A DNA stretch of 64,000 nt. It comes from Syngnathus acus (lineage: Eukaryota; Chordata; Actinopteri; Syngnathiformes; Syngnathidae). Position numbers and translations under genes: made by a program. The notes below the pieces were generated by a model. That model was given only the letters and a program-made list of their open reading frames with translations, ran no database searches and had not been told where the DNA came from. Shown in pieces: positions 11,096-24,997 of the stretch. The stretch spans positions 8,116,104-8,180,103 of the forward strand of contig NC_051105.1 in assembly GCF_901709675.1 (NCBI RefSeq), read 5' to 3'. The number at the start of each line of letters is the position of its first letter. Positions within the stretch are counted from its first letter, which is position 1.

Positions 11096-14000
11096 CATTA
11101 GGGTTGTATATAGTGCTGTCATCTGTGAGAGGTGAGCCATGTTAGTTTTAAATAAAGTTTATGTAGCAAGAAGCATTCAATTTTATAGATTTCAAATAGT
11201 GCAAATAAATGTTTGCATCAGGTGTCACACAACGGTGACTGTGATGCATATTATGAGCAAAAAAAAACCCCAACTCATTTTAAAATTACAAGATCACTTT
11301 AAGTACAGAACGAACTAAAATAAAACGTAATGTCTTTATATATTTTCTTGAGTCACAAAGAGTCATCCTGAGGCAGAAGGATCAAAGTCTCAAGCTGTGG
11401 CTTGCAGACAAACATAAAAAAAAAAAATCTTTTTTGTGTGGTCCGTGACCAGCGGAATTATCTATTTCTCCCTTTAAACAGGGAGGATAAACAGAGGGGC
11501 TCCCCTAACCCTGAAAGGCGATATTTTTATATTGTACTCACAAATCATCTGGATCACAAACAGCAATAAAATGTTGCTCACGAGTAAATAAGATTTATTT
11601 GAACAAACAAAGGTCCGACAATTTGGTTTACGAGGAAAAAGTAATAAGCACTTGTCACAACATCCTGTTCCTTTGCAACAGTGGTCAGCTCCTGTTTAGC
11701 AATGTCACCATCTTGTTTCTAACGATTCCTTCCTTCACCATCCATCCTTGAGCCCCTTTTGCCTTTCCCATTGCTTCTTTGCTGATGGCCGCTATCATTA
11801 AAAGCTATGTCACCCATGCCTGTTATTGATGCCCTTTCATTACTCATTATGCTGGAGTGCTGGCGTTAGTGCTGACTGGCCAAAAAACGGCTGACACGAC
11901 ATACAGGAACAACTTTTAACAGCACGCACGTGTCACATATTCAAATGCAAATCACACTAAGGATTTATTGAATCCTGACTCCTGTGTGCCGAGTCATAAT
12001 ACTGCTTGATCCGGTCATTTGATTTTATGGTTTATTAATATTTTTATATTTAACAGCAATTTAACAAATAGAGTTTGTAAAAACGATGCATTGGCTTGCT
12101 TCACTGCAGCTAATGAACAACACATGTCCATAGCAGGCTAATGAGATGTTAGATGGTAAACTGTTTATAAATGTATCTGATCCATTGCTCTTGGTATCAC
12201 TCAATATTTCAAATGTGTTTTTAATGTTTTATTAAAAACCGTGCTATAGATTCTGTAAATAATATGCCAAGTGAGTGCCCCTGTAATCAAGGCGGCTTAC
12301 TGTCTTTCATACTATGATTTAACACGTTCATAGTGTTACAGTGCTTTTGATGTAATTTTTCTCAAATAGTGTTTACTTAAGAGCAGAGTGTTCTGGGTGT
12401 TATTAAAAACACCCACACAATTTTGCAAGATAAGCTGACACGTGTAAATGGCACTCATCGGACTAACAAGCAAAGTGTACCTCAACATACACGAATTTTA
12501 TAGTCTGAGTAACCTCTTTGTCATCTCTCCCAAGGATAAAGACGCTTTCACCGCGGGTTGTGTTTTTGTTCACAAGTTTATATGATTTTTATTGTGATGA
12601 TGAATTGGTCTCCTTGCAAGGATGTTCCCGTGAAACATTTGTTGTAAAAATGATAAAATCCCCTCTCCTACCCGAAACCATTATGCAAGTACAAATGTTA
12701 GCCACTAAATAAGTTTCTTCACCTTGTATCAGCTAGGATCATTTGAAGGCTTGACGCAGAAGTATGAGACGTTACGATCTAAACCAGAAATTAGCTAGCA
12801 TTTGGCGAAGCACATGATTGCTTTGCGATGTAGTCGACCTTTCCTCTTATTTAGTTTTTTTGTTTGGCCGAACCAATGTTGGCTTCATGGTCCAAAATCT
12901 TGTTAGCAGCAGAAACTGAAAGCCAAATTCATAAAGAGACTGCGACGATATTGTGTTGCACACAAATTGCGGCGTGATAAATTTGTTTCGGAACAAATGT
13001 CGTCAACGCAACGCTGCCCCGTCTCCTTGACTGATTGCGCCGAACAAGCTCGGCCTTCCATTCATCACGCGTCTTTATGGCCTCTTTGGGGAGGGCATAG
13101 ATGTCTCGTAGCCTCGCTCTGTTTGTTTGTGGCGTCAAAGAATGTATGTGAGCGTCCGGATAGGCTCGGTCAGGCAATTAAGCAGCTGTGCTAATGATTT
13201 CGGTGGTTTACAACGCCATACGAGCCTTTACGGCTTTTGTTGTCACCCTAATTTAATGCTTTGGGCTATAATGTGCTGAGTGGTTTTGTTTGGCCCATTG
13301 AGCTTGCCTTTCCTCATAAACACCTACCTTCACGCACAAATGCAAATGATGCTCTCTCGCTTTTCCATACGCACACACGCATTACTGCTCTTTTATGGCG
13401 TGTGTGTTTTTTTATGACGGGTGTCTAGTGATTCACCTCGGGAGCAATCACAAGCTGTAGATCTGGATGATCATCAAGTGTGGTGTGCAAGAAGGCTGTG
13501 GAGGCTCTCCATTGTGTACTGAGATATCCTCCATGAATATAGAGAAGCTATACATCTATCCAACTATCATCTCTCCATCCCTCCATCGATACACAACGCA
13601 CGCACACAAACACAGTCGCTATCTCTAACTTTCTCCAAGCTCCACTTGAGTCATGTTCGGCCTATTAAGCACAATAGAAAAAATACAAATGGAAAACTTT
13701 GTTATTGTGTGAGGTGACAATGCATAATTAGCAAATAAATCAAGAATACAATCCCGGATATATTGGATTATATAAAGTGATAAAGAGTATTAAAGGAATA
13801 AGTCACCTCACAGATGCATACAAGCAGTTGGCCTTTTGCAGCACCAGATGCTACCTCAAGTAAACCATTACAGAAGCATTAGCACCTCAATAAACAAACC
13901 CTTGAGTTAGCTGACAAGCTCGTCGGCATGTTGCGTTGAACCCTGCTTGATGGCTGCGGTTCTTGTTGTCAAATTAACTTAAACGTGACGTCAAATCACG

Positions 14001-17000
14001 CGCGTGTCTGTGCGTTGTTTGCTTGCCTGCACATATGTGTGTGAGCGTGCATATACCCAACTCCCTGACCTGTGTGTGTATGTGTTGCACAGGGTCTTAA
14101 TTAATCTTTGTCATTAATAATTGAATCATGGCTTTTTGTTTAATAAACAGTCTGGCAGTGATGTATTGCGGCTGGGTCAAGTAATTTGATTGGTGGCGGA
14201 AAGAAGCTGGCTATGCATATCTCTCTCTCTTTCTCTCTCATTCACTCTCACTCACTTTCTTGCCCCAGCATAGAAACGATAGCACTCAGGGGCCCCGCCA
14301 AGTGTGCACGCGCAACAGGGAGAGGGCAATTACGCTAAGATGCAATAATGATCGGTGATGTATGGTGGAGAGTGGCGGTTCTTTCACGGCGCATTTCAAC
14401 TAATGGAATAAATAGTATGAGTGGAGAGGCAAGAAAATCCAAAATATTTTATTAAGTACATTTCCATCACAGTCTCAACATTTTACAATTATTCCGAGAC
14501 TCCAAATGGAGCTGGATGTGAGTTTCTGCTCCTTCGGAGCACATTTATTAATGAACCTGGGCCCTGGGCCAAATACTTTAGCCAATAATTCATCTTGTCA
14601 ACACTAGGTGGCACTCTTGAACAGTCAGCCTCAAACAGCATCTTGTCCTCACAACTTTTCTCCGGCGTGTCACACATTCTAAGAGACTCATCTTTTAGCA
14701 TGTCAAAGGCAATACGCCATTGGGATGCAGGCTGTAGGGTGTAGCATAATAAAGAAAAGCTTCGTCTTTCTCAGCTTCACAATTTTATTTTTAATTTAAA
14801 ACAGAGCAGAGGCCGAGTGCCTCCTCTTTCCTCTCACTGTCTGGTCTATTGCAGTTCAAGGCGGGGGTAGTAATAATGTGGCAAGGGATACACTTTACTG
14901 GCCAACGTTGCCCGGTAGTGGTTACACCAACAGTATGACCCCTCTAAATTACTTTTTTCTAGGAGGTACTTTTGTTTGTTGAAGCTGAGATTGTAATGAA
15001 AGAACTTGGTTACTTTGTGATTAAATGGCCGTGTGACGACAACAGGTACTTTTTGGAAAGTCAATTTTCTGTAAAGTGTCCCCTTTTAAAGATAATGAAG
15101 GGCCGTTGTGGTCTTCCTCGTTTAACGGACTTAGTGTCAGAGCGAGGTGGGTAGATTTGTAAAACATTTGTAGCCAAGTAAGAGTATGTTACTTTATGGC
15201 AATGTGATTAAAGTGAAAGGAAAAAGTAGTCCTCCAATTATTTCTCTCTGTACTCAGTCAAAAAGATACTCGAGTACTGAGAAATCAGTAAGATCACTTA
15301 AAAGAAAACCATAAAGGCAAATAAAGACACAATAAATAAAATAGCCTTCTTTTTTTACCAATTGTTTATCAACTGTATATAATTTGATGACATTGAACTT
15401 TGAAAGTAATAATATTTTGACCAATCATGCTCAGCCTTTCTCAGAAGTCCCAAGACTATGTTTCTGCCAAGGTCACAAAGTCCGTATTAAATAAAGCAGT
15501 TACGCTATAATAGAGTAAAGCAGACGTCCCGCTCGGTACTGATGTTGACTTGATGTATTGTTTCTACAACAGTTCACTTGAAAGATTAGAGTGGGCCTTT
15601 TTTCGTAATTATCTCATTCATCATCCATAACAATGATAAAACAAAAGCAAGCACTATTCCTTATTACATACTTACAAACTGTGACTTCGAATAAGAATAG
15701 AGTAGCTTTTAAGTGTGTCATTAGTTAATAAAATTACAGTTGTCACTATCAGACTAATGAAACATATCATTCATGTGTAATGTATATTATGGACTTGAGT
15801 TTTTTTTTCTCCATCCTATGCAGCTGAGGCCAGTTTGGGTTTCAGCCGCTGTCAATCATGGACATCGGCACGCCCCTACTTAGTCTAAGTGATTTCTAAA
15901 TACCGGTATAAGCCTCATTTCAATTTGAGTGGTGTACTATTATTATTATGACCAATCCTGGAGGATTTCTTTCTATAACACGAGACAAGCTCTTATGCTA
16001 ATTCGCTACCATAATGGTTTGCTCATACTTCATAAACATTTAAATTGCGTTACATGTATTTTTAGTGGCGTGCCTTATAGAAGAATGTAAGCCCGTCTGC
16101 TTACTTATGCTCATTTATTGCCCGAGTTGGACCAACCAACCTTTCAATCTCCTTCTTATACATTCATATAATTATAGACATTTTGTATGAAAAAGCTAAT
16201 GAGGGCAGCATCCACTTAGGAAGCACTTAGCTAGGCACAAACATACTGTTCCCTGCTGTCTTAGTTATAACGCACCAAATAACACAGTTGTACGTCATCG
16301 CCTTCACTCATATGTCATGCAACAGCTTCAACTTTATGATATTTTATTCCTCACTTTTTTTCCCGTGCCTTCAAAGAAACCCAATGCAGCTCTGCTTACC
16401 GTTTGGCTTTGCCACTTATGGGAGATTTGGGTATTACTGCAGGATAGTGTTTCAGACGGTGTACAGTCGTTCGACGGTGGTTCACTTGCTGTGAGGCCGC
16501 TGGTTATGAAATTATCCCCACTGTTATATAACAGTGTGGGCGGAAGTGCCAAACGTTTGCTAGAAATAGCCGGATAACAAAAGATTTTCTTGGTTGTTTA
16601 CGGTAATTTCACACTTGACGGGACACACGGCAGCACTCCTGACTATTGTAAACAGGCAATTATAAATAGTCCGTTTTCCACGAGAGGTCTCCTTCAAATC
16701 TCAGAACGCTGTCTATTTTCGACTCTAACTTTGAACCCTGTGAGTGCTAACAAAGTGTTTTCAGGGGCAGTTAACTGTAATTTATTTCTTTGCACTTGTC
16801 TCAAATGAAGTGACACCTCCCCTCCCTTGAGCACGACTTGATTAATTAGACAACCAGGCGAATGCATTGCGATTGTGACACTCCCAAGTGGTGCATGTAA
16901 CATGTGCTGTAATAAACACACAGATTTACCCCCCCCCAAAAAATTACCGATTCCATTAGGGATTGGATGTTAGCAGTGTGTAAAACGGGCTGTTTATGCA

Positions 17001-18090
17001 CATGCTTTCATTTATGCTCCTGTAAGAATATATATGCGTGCTCTCATCCAAATGATATAAAAGTGTGTCTGTCAGACGGGCTCATTAGCTGGTGCTATCA
17101 CAGCAGTGGGTACCGAGCGGGTCCAATATGCCCCCACACAAGACTGAACAAATGTTTACTATGAAAGAAGTCGTCTGACATGGCAGGACACTGCACCCTC
17201 GCACACGATGGTGCTAATCACCACACTCGCAAAATCTAAATGCTCACTGCTGAATACACACCAGCTGGCCGCTACTCCTTGCACATTATAATCAGAGTCC
17301 ATAGAGAGAAAATTCTGCCCTTACAAAGATGATCACGTTCATTTTGATTTGACACTGAGAAAGGTATTAATAGAATATAATTGATATTTTCTGAAAGGAA
17401 TTTCCAGAGGAAGCCCCTTTCTTGGATGTGTATGCTATTTGCATTTTGAAATGCCAATACCAATAATTTTGGAGTTGTTTTGGGTGAAAAATATAAATAT
17501 ATTTAACGGACTTAAATAAACCCTTTAAAATCTCCCTGTGTCCCTTAAACACAAAGCAAACACTCTTAATAGCGTACCAGGCCGAGGACAAAACAGCAGC
17601 CTTATATGTACTTGAGTTTTTTGTGTAGGTTCTTTAATGTCCTTTGCAATTTTTTCAAAGGGTTTCATCTTTTCTGTCGGAAGAAACTAAACATGTCCAC
17701 TGGCTTCATTTAATATTTGAGACACTTGAGCAATGATGAAGAGAGAGAACGAGAGAGAGTTGGCAAATGATTTGCATTTTTTTTTACAGTAAGAAGTAAT
17801 CATAATCGTGCTATTTTCATTACCTAATTTGAACTCGACCTGGTTCCCTAAAAAAAAAGAAGACAAATATCATACAAACAAAGAAAAACTTTTGTTAGTC
17901 TTTCATTAAAATTCACACACGCTGGGTGATGCCAAGTAACACTCTGATTGGCTTAATTAGCTGATGAAGTAGCAAATTACACCTTCAATGTGATTTCTGG
18001 GCTCAAGGAGAATGACTTAATCAAATATAATCACAATGGAATAAGTACCTTATTCATTTACAACAGCAACTACCGGCTACTACATTTAAA
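11096..18090. other. Intergenic spacer, no gene seen
   Basis: Long AT-rich stretch. Open frames are all under 100 codons, without motifs, splice structure or a codon-bias signal that I can defend. It contains short poly-A/T runs, a CT-rich run near 14221-14255, and blocks of TAATTA/ATGCAAAT-like sequence that may be regulatory. Confidence 0.6.
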
Positions 18091-18092
18091 AC

Positions 18093-18118
18093 ACTAAAAA
18101 ATATATATATTTTTTAGT
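18093..18118. repeat. Perfect 26-bp AT palindrome
   Basis: ACTAAAAAA, then TATATATA, then TTTTTTAGT is its own reverse complement across 26 bp. It could extrude as a cruciform or be a chance AT-rich palindrome. No flanking duplication marks it as a transposon end. Confidence 0.9.
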
Positions 18119-19054
18119 ATCCACTCTACACATGTACATAAATGAATAACCACATTGTGAAAACCCCCGACTAACATATCCCATGACTGGATCGTTGACA
18201 ATAATAGCAGATATGGAGACCTGATCAGGTGCTGGTGACAGCATTGGAAATGTGAAGGAACAGTTTATGGAGCCAGATGATGTGCTTGTAGACCGAGGCA
18301 CACACATGCGCACACGTATACACATCCCTGTTGTCATGGGTACCCAGCCGACTAAAATAACTTGGTGGTCTTTGTTCAAACATCTGTACAGTTACTAGCC
18401 TTCCTCTTGCTTTCACTCTACTCCCACATTTAAAAAGCAGGTGTGAGGCATCATGTAAATAAATAATGCGGAATTATTTAGTCTAAACGTTACATATAGC
18501 GACATTATACTTTAATATGAATGCAATTACACGGTGCCGTTTAATTATAATTAACAAGTGATGCTCCTAATGTAAGTGCTTTATTTGTTTTATTCAAATT
18601 GATTGTTATAATGAGCTAATTGTCTATAGGCAAACTCATTTTGTTGTAGTTCATCAGTTCTGTGTTAGCCATACGTCACATTGGTATTAACCTTGATGGA
18701 AAGCATCATGAACAATAGCTGTACTTGATTTATGAGGCTGCTGTAATTGTACACAAATCCATATTTCCTCAAACAGGGGTGTTCGCTCTAATAGACTGTG
18801 TTGCCATTAAAAGCCCAAAGCAAACAAGTGCTCTTGCGTTCTCACTACACGTCCAATAAAGTGATTTTTATTTTGAAAAATTTCTGAATATTGGCATACT
18901 ACAGCATCACAAATTCAATTTGTTACTTTACATCATTAGAATCTGAATCTTCATGTAGCACATGTAAATGCAGCTCAGCTTTCAAACTGGGTTAGAGCTT
19001 TCTGACAACGCTCACACACATGCGCAGGGTCACCAGTGCCGAAACACACAAAGA

Positions 19055-19080
19055 CCCTCCCCCCCCCCCCACACACACAA
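19055..19080. repeat. Poly-C followed by (AC)n
   Basis: A C-run passing into ACACACACA. On the minus strand this is the same (TG)n(G)n design seen at 747, 2571 and 50551. Confidence 0.85.
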
Positions 19081-22000
19081 AGATCCCACACAGAGCACAC
19101 ACTGTGCCAGTCCACTTAACCAAACCACTCTCTTTCTGAAAATGGCTGATTTGAGCCCCTGTAGCCCCTAATCATCCAATCAGGGACAGGCCAATCTCCT
19201 CCCCACTGGGCCTATCAGAACCTTTCGCTCAGGTTCTACTGCTCCCGTGGCGATGGCAAACCAAGTTGTGTTCAGAGCGCCCTGCTACTCATTCTGTCCT
19301 GCAAGTCCCCCCCCACACACACCTTTGCAATTCATTTTTGTAGCCATTGCAGGTTTTCAGCCACGAGGCTAAAATGCATATTGACAAGATTCACAACAGG
19401 TCACATATGTCCTATTTAGTTCATTACTTTTATACCACCTCTCAAATATAGCGTGAGTCGTGTGTGATTACGTTGGCAATGTTGGAGTGTCTCCGTTGTA
19501 TTTGAAGCGTAATCCATGCTGCGTCCAGTCCTTTGTGCTCAGATTGTCATCATTAGCATCAGAAGAAGGAAATTACCCCCTTGAATAAGATCTGTGATTT
19601 CTGAGTGTGTGAAAATGAAGATTTAATCAAAAGTAATCACTATGGAATAATTGAGACTTTTATCTTATGCTAAATGTTATAATAGGAAACGCCCAAGTTA
19701 TGGTTTGAAGATGGAGGAGAGTTTATATTTTCATTTTTAATTCAACATCCCTAGAGAGAGCAACACTTTATTTGCCTTGCACTTGTTTGATTGCTGTTGA
19801 AGTGACCGCAGATTCTGATCCTGTGCTTGGTTGAGAACATCGAGGTGCTGGATTTCAACACAAATCTGCTTTTTCCTGCCAACTTGATGATAAAATTACA
19901 CTAGTTGTTACTGAGCAATGATGGATTTACTCCAAAGCCCTGCAAGGTACACTTGATCCTCGGTTTATGATGCAGCGCTCCTCTTATAGCGGCCAGATCA
20001 CACACACGTTTTTTTTTTTTTACACACGTTAGATCAAGTCTTAATTGCAGTGAGTACATTGAAATTCCCTTATTTCAGTGGTGTCCAAACTGCAGCACGG
20101 GGGGCCACCATTGTCCACTTAGTTGTGCTAAATCGTTTTCGGGCTTTGGTCATGTCACTTCCCCTTTAAAGGGCAGTTGGTGACTGGAATAGCTTCATAG
20201 AATTAAACTGGAGAGAGATGATTTGAGATAAGAGTGTTTTGAGTTAGAACATGAGATACAAAACTTGTATGTCAAGGCACCAATCCGCAGTTCAATACCT
20301 TTGACAAAGTGTGCGTGAATTCATAGCAGCCGAGGGTGATGCCATTGTGATAAACAATCCAATAAGGTGGACCCGGACACGCAAATGGAAAACGCAAGTT
20401 TGCCTTCCATCGTAGCAAAGTGCACTATGGCGGCCGAGGCTAAGCCAGCAGAAAGGTGTCTTTTGTTCAGATGTGTTCATTTGGCAGCGTGAAAACAAGG
20501 CGCAGCATGTGAAAGGGGCCAAGAGAAAAACAAGCGTGTGCTTTTAGAACTGTAGTGGGAATGAGAAGAAGGGCAGGTGGAATTAGCTTTCTATCTGTCT
20601 CGGTGGCGGTGAAAGGGGACGTAATTAGAGAAAAAGCAATCTCCCTTCCATATCCATCTGTGTCTTTCTCCACCTGTACTCTCACTCAGCCCTCATCTCC
20701 ATCACTTTCTCGCTTCCATCTCGCTGTTTTTGGCCATTTGATTTTCTCCTTTTGATGCTCCATAATGGATACATTCAGAATCCTCATCCCCGTCCTCCTC
20801 TTCTCTTCCATTATCCCCCTTTTGTCATGGGCTCTTTCCCTCCTCCTCCCCCTCCATCTCCTTCCCGCCTGCCCCGTTGCTCGCTTTTCCACCCGGCTCT
20901 CATTGCCCCGAGTGGGCCCCCATGCGGCGCTCCTGGCCATCAGTAATGGATCGTGGCCTCAGCTGATGGCGCAGATGAAATATTAGAAGGTGGCCAGAAT
21001 TCTGTAAATGATCGGCTTATGAAGGCAGAGCGAACTCCTCGGTCGCCCTCACACATGTTCGTCGGGGCTCGGCTCGTTCTTTGCCGGCGTGGGTGACCCT
21101 GGCTTTGGTGTTGGTAAATCACGCTAGCGCCATTGTCGAGTTCTATCAGTTAATCATCGACACCAATCTATTTTCTCCACTGGTGAACTGGAAAGAAGAA
21201 GAAAAAAAGCCTCCCTCACCTTCCACCGTGTCGCACTCAATCAGATTCTCCCCCCTTCATAGATGGGATTTGATAATGAGGGCTGTGACTTGATGTATTT
21301 TATACCCTCTTTTCTGTCTTCCGTCATCCACTTCCTCCTCTGATCGGAATCTCTTTATGGCAGCAGGTTGATAATGAGGATCAGAGTGTGTGTCTTTTCC
21401 ATTAAAGCTACGGGTTCATAAACCAAATTGCAAATCAAACAAAAGTGCAGCGCTCGGGCATGAAGGACTCCGTGACATCAAGAAAACCTTTCAGTGTCTA
21501 GTAAGTAATGTCTGCTTGAAATTAGTGAGGGAACAACAAAATGGCATTTAGGAATAGAGACACACAGGGGAACACAAACGGCTCTAACGAGTAATTTATT
21601 CACATGGCCGTGAATGTAAGCATAAGTGCACAAACGGGATGAAATACATATTCTCGTCTTGTGCATAACTTTAGCTTGGAGGCACTTCATAATGCTGCCA
21701 ATCTGGAATTGACCTTAATTGGATATTTTTCCTTTTTGTCCCTTTTTCTATTATACATGATAAACTCATCCTCATCCATGTCTACCGTTCCCCCAGTTCC
21801 GGGAAATCAGGGTGGATGGATTACTGTTTGAGGTAGGCGGCTCCTCAAGCTATCTGGTCAGACTTGCTCGAATCCATTTTCACACTGAGACATGATCAAA
21901 AAGCCTTATCGCGATTAGTTGGTTGAGTCCAAATCTATACCCCGAGGCTGCTCACCGTCTCTATCGTACACGCCGAAGTGCTTGTCCTCGTTAGGTTTCC

Positions 22001-22275
22001 TCATGATGGAACGAAAAAAACACTTCAGGAATGGCCCCCAAACTGGCAGAATTGTTCAAGGGGGCTTGAGCCCGTTACGGACGAGCCATCGAAACCGTCT
22101 TTTACCTGTCTTGCTGACCTGGGTGTAAGGTAGCGATGCGGAATGGGGGATTGAAGTCACCTCAGGCTTCAGACAGTTTTCCGAGGAGAACCGGAACACC
22201 GCCAATCGCGACCGGAGTGTCAAGTTTAACACCCAAGACGCACTGTCACACGCCCGCTTTCTGTTGAAAGCAATC

Positions 22276-22298
22276 GTAGCTGTCGCCCTGACAGCTAC
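22276..22298. repeat. Perfect inverted repeat with TGACAG cores
   Basis: GTAGCTGTC, a 5-nt spacer GCCCT, then GACAGCTAC: two perfect 9-bp arms. Each arm carries a CTGTC/GACAG core of the type bound by TALE homeodomain proteins (MEIS, TGIF, PBX partners). It lies in the best candidate non-coding conserved block of this spacer. Binding is inference. Confidence 0.7.
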
Positions 22299-22559
22299 AA
22301 TTGATTATTTCATCGCGCCAAGGCACATGGGCCGCGCGACACGGTAATATCCCGCTTCGGTGAGTTGTGTCTGAAAGGGACAGGCGAATAAATCCCGGTT
22401 CCACTGTTCCGCCTCTGATGCGCCACTTTACCGGGAAGCCAGCTTGGGATGAAGATCGCTCAGATAGCGGCCTCCACTCTAATAGATGCCGCACCTCGAT
22501 TAGCCGCTGAGTGCGGTATACACAAAAACCAAAAACCCGCTTCCGTTTCTACGGTGATG

Positions 22560-22770
22560 ACATAACTCTAATTGATACCGTAATCCATTAGTTGAAATTG
22601 ACAATCTAATACCGAATACGGAATGATATTAATTGTAAATTATCCCTTTGTTCAGCTTCTCTATAAAATAGTATGCAGCGCTTAATTATCCAGGAGACTG
22701 TGCTTTGCATAAATGAGCAATAATTAACCAATTGTCCTTTTACATAAATGGACTTCATTACCACGGTTCC
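22560..22770. promoter_or_regulatory. Candidate conserved non-coding element (homeodomain/octamer-rich)
   Basis: Dense TAATTA/TAATTG-type homeodomain cores, a TTTGCATAAAT octamer-like motif and few simple repeats give this block the look of a vertebrate developmental enhancer. Conservation was not tested, so this is pattern-based inference only. Confidence 0.25.
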
Positions 22771-24960
22771 TGCCTGTGCGTTGCAGATACGTCTTCAGCT
22801 TCCGTGAAGTCAAAGCTGTTGTTATTTTCCCAGTTCAGAATTGATTGTTTAGAGTCATTTCAGGTCACGAGCACGTGTATAAAAATTACTTGTAGTGTTT
22901 GAAACGGAAGTTAGTGCTCGCTTATATATATTAGTGGAGTATAAATAAATGGTACAAAAAGTTTTCCAACTCAGTCGACACAACTGCATCATCATCATTT
23001 TACCAAGCAAACACCGAGACGTTAATCGGCGTATAAATCAGTCAAGTATTGCGTTGCAAACTGTCTGAAAGACCATTACTATGCAAATGAATGCAACACT
23101 GCCTCGTATTTTGTCCCTAGCTGGAATCCAAACACGGTTTATCATGGTTAGAGTCATCACGCTATGACTAGCTGTAGAGTTTTTCTTTATGAGATGTAGT
23201 TTGTATCTGCTGTCACACCGTTGCGCTTGAAGCGGGGTACTAACTTTGCGTTGCATTTAAAGTCTTAAATTCTGCCTTTTGCTTTAAGTTGTTCAAAATA
23301 GACGGACAGTACGAAATAGTAGAAGTACGAAAACCCTCTCAGTGTAAATCTAAGGCTATTTAACATTATTGGTAGCGTCCCCCCCCCCATCTCAAACCAA
23401 ATGTCGTCGTCGTATCTGGCAAACATTTGTGATTCAAATGCGAAATTAATTTTTGTTTCAGGATTTCTTGCCGTTCTGGAACAGAGCAATTCGCATAATT
23501 ACGGGCAAGTAAGGAAGAAGGTCAAAAAAAAAATTTCCCACACCAAATCAGTATTCATTTCACTCTCGTAAGAGTATTTTGTCTCCGTTTCTTGATTGCT
23601 TTCCTCTCCTTCATCTGTCATTCTGTCTTTGTCTCTCCCTCGACTTGCTGTCCCCAGTGTTCATTGCCACGTTGAGTTTTCACAGGAATTCAAGCATGAA
23701 TCTTTAATTAGCGACAGATGTTGTTCTTGTGTGTGTGTATGTTTGTGATGCTAACTACTCTTACTCACTGTCACCTCAATCCCAAGCTCCGTTTAATGAA
23801 CACACTTGGCAAAGATGTGCCACGTCGCACACAACCGGAAAGGTTAGCACCGTCTGCCCGCACGTGTGCTTATTAACACGCCCACACGTGAATGCACACT
23901 TGCATCCGTCACTCAGGACGCAATATGTACACAACGCTGACATTTTCAACCTCCTTTTCCATTTTCATTGATGCCCTCGTCTTCCCGTTTTTGTCCTCAA
24001 TTGTTCAGCTGTTACTTGTGAATTATGTATCATTTCCTTATGGAGTGTGAAAAGCTTAGCTCGGGGCTATCGCTCCTCAGTAAACGGCCATTAGTTGTGT
24101 CTTTGCTCCATTTACAATTTGATGGGTGATTGGAATCTGTTTGCAGCCATAAAACTTTTATGTGCAGAAAATGGCGCACGCGTAACTGAACATGATTTCA
24201 TTCAAAAGTGGACTGATACTAACACAATGCAAAGCGAGTGCAATGCGGCAAGAATAAGTTTGAGGAAATACATCTGGATGTGGGTTTTGGATTTTACATA
24301 AGCACGTCACAAGTGCAGTGATGTGATAATGAAACTTTGGGAAGTTTCCGTCCTCACGGAATGCCATCGAAACACTTATCGATTGTTCATGCTGACCTCT
24401 TTAAAATGCAGCGCGTGTCAGTAAAATAGATGCCAATAGGCCACTGAAAGTGAGCTTTGTGGGCTGAGAATAACAATAGATTAAAGGGACAGCGTAATTA
24501 TTACACTATTTACACTATGGCTTGTTTTTACTTGGATTTTTTTTTTTTATTCCTTGGTCACACTTGTTTGCGTACGATGCGTGTGTAGGTATAATTTAAA
24601 AAAAAGAAAAATGACCTTGGGCTAATGAAGAGAAAGGCAATGGAGAAAATATGCAATGCTTTGAAAAGGTCACTGTGTGTGTGTACGTGTGTGATTTCAC
24701 CCAGCAATCCTGAATGCCAAATAAAATAGATTTTTTTGCTCTGTACTGTATAATAGCAGGCAAATCCTTTTTTGACACACAATTTCTCCTCCTCCCACTT
24801 TGTTTCTTTTTTTCCCCGCTCTTCTTTCTTTTAGCCCTGTGGTGCCCCGTGACCTGTTCAAACCTCGGCTTGCTGAAAATTCAATCTGAGTGCTGTGATC
24901 TATTCCTCCAATATCATACCCCCCATTACAGACTAAAATGTTCACCGAACCCCGATTCCG

Positions 24961-24997
24961 CGCACACATACACACACACACGCACACACACATACGC
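24961..24997. repeat. (CA)n microsatellite, interrupted
   Basis: Imperfect CA dinucleotide run with CG and TA interruptions. Confidence 0.85.

Noticed and set aside
20080-20135. GTGTCCAAACTGCAGCACGG block as a transposon end
   Set aside because: Resembles a common fish repeat start, but too short and with no second end to annotate as an element.
21915-22010. Minus-strand peptide KPNEDKHFGVYDRDGE followed by a GTGAGC donor-like site
   Set aside because: Looks exon-like, but only about 17 codons; no partner exon or clean acceptor could be found.
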